From Zoogloeaceae bacterium (lineage in GTDB: Bacteria > Pseudomonadota > Gammaproteobacteria > Burkholderiales > Rhodocyclaceae), in NCBI GenBank assembly GCA_031259605.1, contig JAIRLE010000009.1, positions 1 to 15,166 on the forward strand: 15,166 bases of DNA. Direction: 5' to 3'. Shown one piece after another: positions 14,803-15,166 of the stretch (the first letter of the stretch is position 1; each line of letters begins with the position of its first letter). The notes beneath the pieces are model-generated. The model had not been told where the DNA came from, did no database searches, and saw only the letters and a program-made list of their open reading frames with translations. Position numbers and translations under genes: made by a program.

Positions 14803-15166
14803 CTATCCCTGGATTCGCGCCTCCCGCAACCAAACCCGCAGGCGGCGCAAGGCGTTCGCGTCGGCGCTGTCCGGCAACAGGGTGAGCGCGCCGCGCCGGG
14901 ACGCGCCATTGGGAAGCGCGTCTTCCAGGAGCCGCCAGGAGAAAACGCAAATCCAGGGCAGGGCCAGGATGCCGGGGCGCAAAGCGGCAAGAAGCGGTTG
15001 CGGCGCGCCCGCGAAAACCAGACCCAGTGTGCCGTCGGCGTATAGCCAGAGCGTTTGCGGTTGTTGGCGCAGACAATTCGTGCCGGTATGGATTGCGTTC
15101 AGCAACAGGAACAACAGCGCGCCGGGCGCGACCCAGAACAGGGATTCCGGCCATTCGGCAAGGCAG
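14803..15166 (-). CDS. YgfX-like membrane protein (5' end beyond window)
   Basis: The frame is open past the window edge and ends at TAG 14803-14805; about 120 residues are visible. Upstream residues include a hydrophobic stretch (WVAPGALLFLLLNAI), compatible with one of the two membrane helices of YgfX/CptA-like proteins. They are followed by LWLYADGTLGLVF, a region around ILALPWICVFSW, and RRGALTLLPDSADANALRRL with RVWLREAR at the end. The LLPDS-DA--RRLRVWL signature is the hallmark of the YgfX family. The E. coli member was described as toxin CptA paired with SdhE and linked to cell division, but a general toxin role is disputed. Any partner would lie outside the window. A TTG at 15114 is not the start. 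Confidence 0.7.
   Translation of the reverse strand, partial: CLAEWPESLFWVAPGALLFLLLNAIHTGTNCLRQQPQTLWLYADGTLGLVFAGAPQPLLAALRPGILALPWICVFSWRLLEDALPNGASRRGALTLLPDSADANALRRLRVWLREARIQG

Noticed and set aside
1..15166. CRISPR array, tRNA, rRNA or prophage genes
   Set aside because: No regularly spaced direct repeats, no cloverleaf or rRNA-like stretches and no phage structural genes were seen on either strand.

Overview
The window reads as GC-rich chromosomal DNA of a betaproteobacterium. Evidence for this is a PilA-type pilin with the betaproteobacterial cysteine pattern, the order polA next to a DUF2782 gene, a class I PHA synthase relative and a GyrA with Thr at position 83. The lineage below class is not resolved. 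The amount of gene debris (a broken autotransporter, a gutted IS481 transposase, a PHA synthase with internal deletions) suggests a genome that is losing functions, as in host-associated lineages. That last point is inference.

Layout. 1-380: 3' end of a type IV pilin gene (+), followed by a strong terminator. 689-1735: a DUF475/TerC-like membrane protein (+). 1740-2183: a frameshifted autotransporter beta-barrel end (+). 2276-6657: a minus-strand block read as gyrA, then a shortened phaC, then btuF. 6711-7167: a decayed IS481-family element (-) against the gyrA 5' end. 7420-8079: a FucA-like class II aldolase (+). 8104-8178: palindromic repeats between convergent genes. 8179-10836: an MmeI-type single-chain restriction-modification enzyme (-), downstream of polA (10942-13686, -). 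13697-14425: a LOG-family Rossmann protein (+), starting 10 bp from polA. 14461-14799: a DUF2782 exported protein (+). 14803-end: a YgfX-like membrane protein (-, incomplete).

How the genes relate. gyrA and polA are intact housekeeping genes for topology and repair. btuF would deliver cobalamin to a BtuCD transporter that is not in the window. The MmeI-type enzyme is an accessory defence gene beside the core gene polA and looks complete: nuclease D-X9-E-X-K, SAM motif I, NPPF and target recognition domain. Its specificity-determining residues can be read against the known MmeI code and suggest a site ending in CGAG. The shortened phaC is the other unusual item. It is less than half the normal length, yet it keeps its frame, its ribosome binding site and all three catalytic residues.

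I see no CRISPR array, tRNA, rRNA or phage module, and no clearly new multi-gene system. The best leads are the MmeI-type specificity prediction and the in-frame mini-PhaC.
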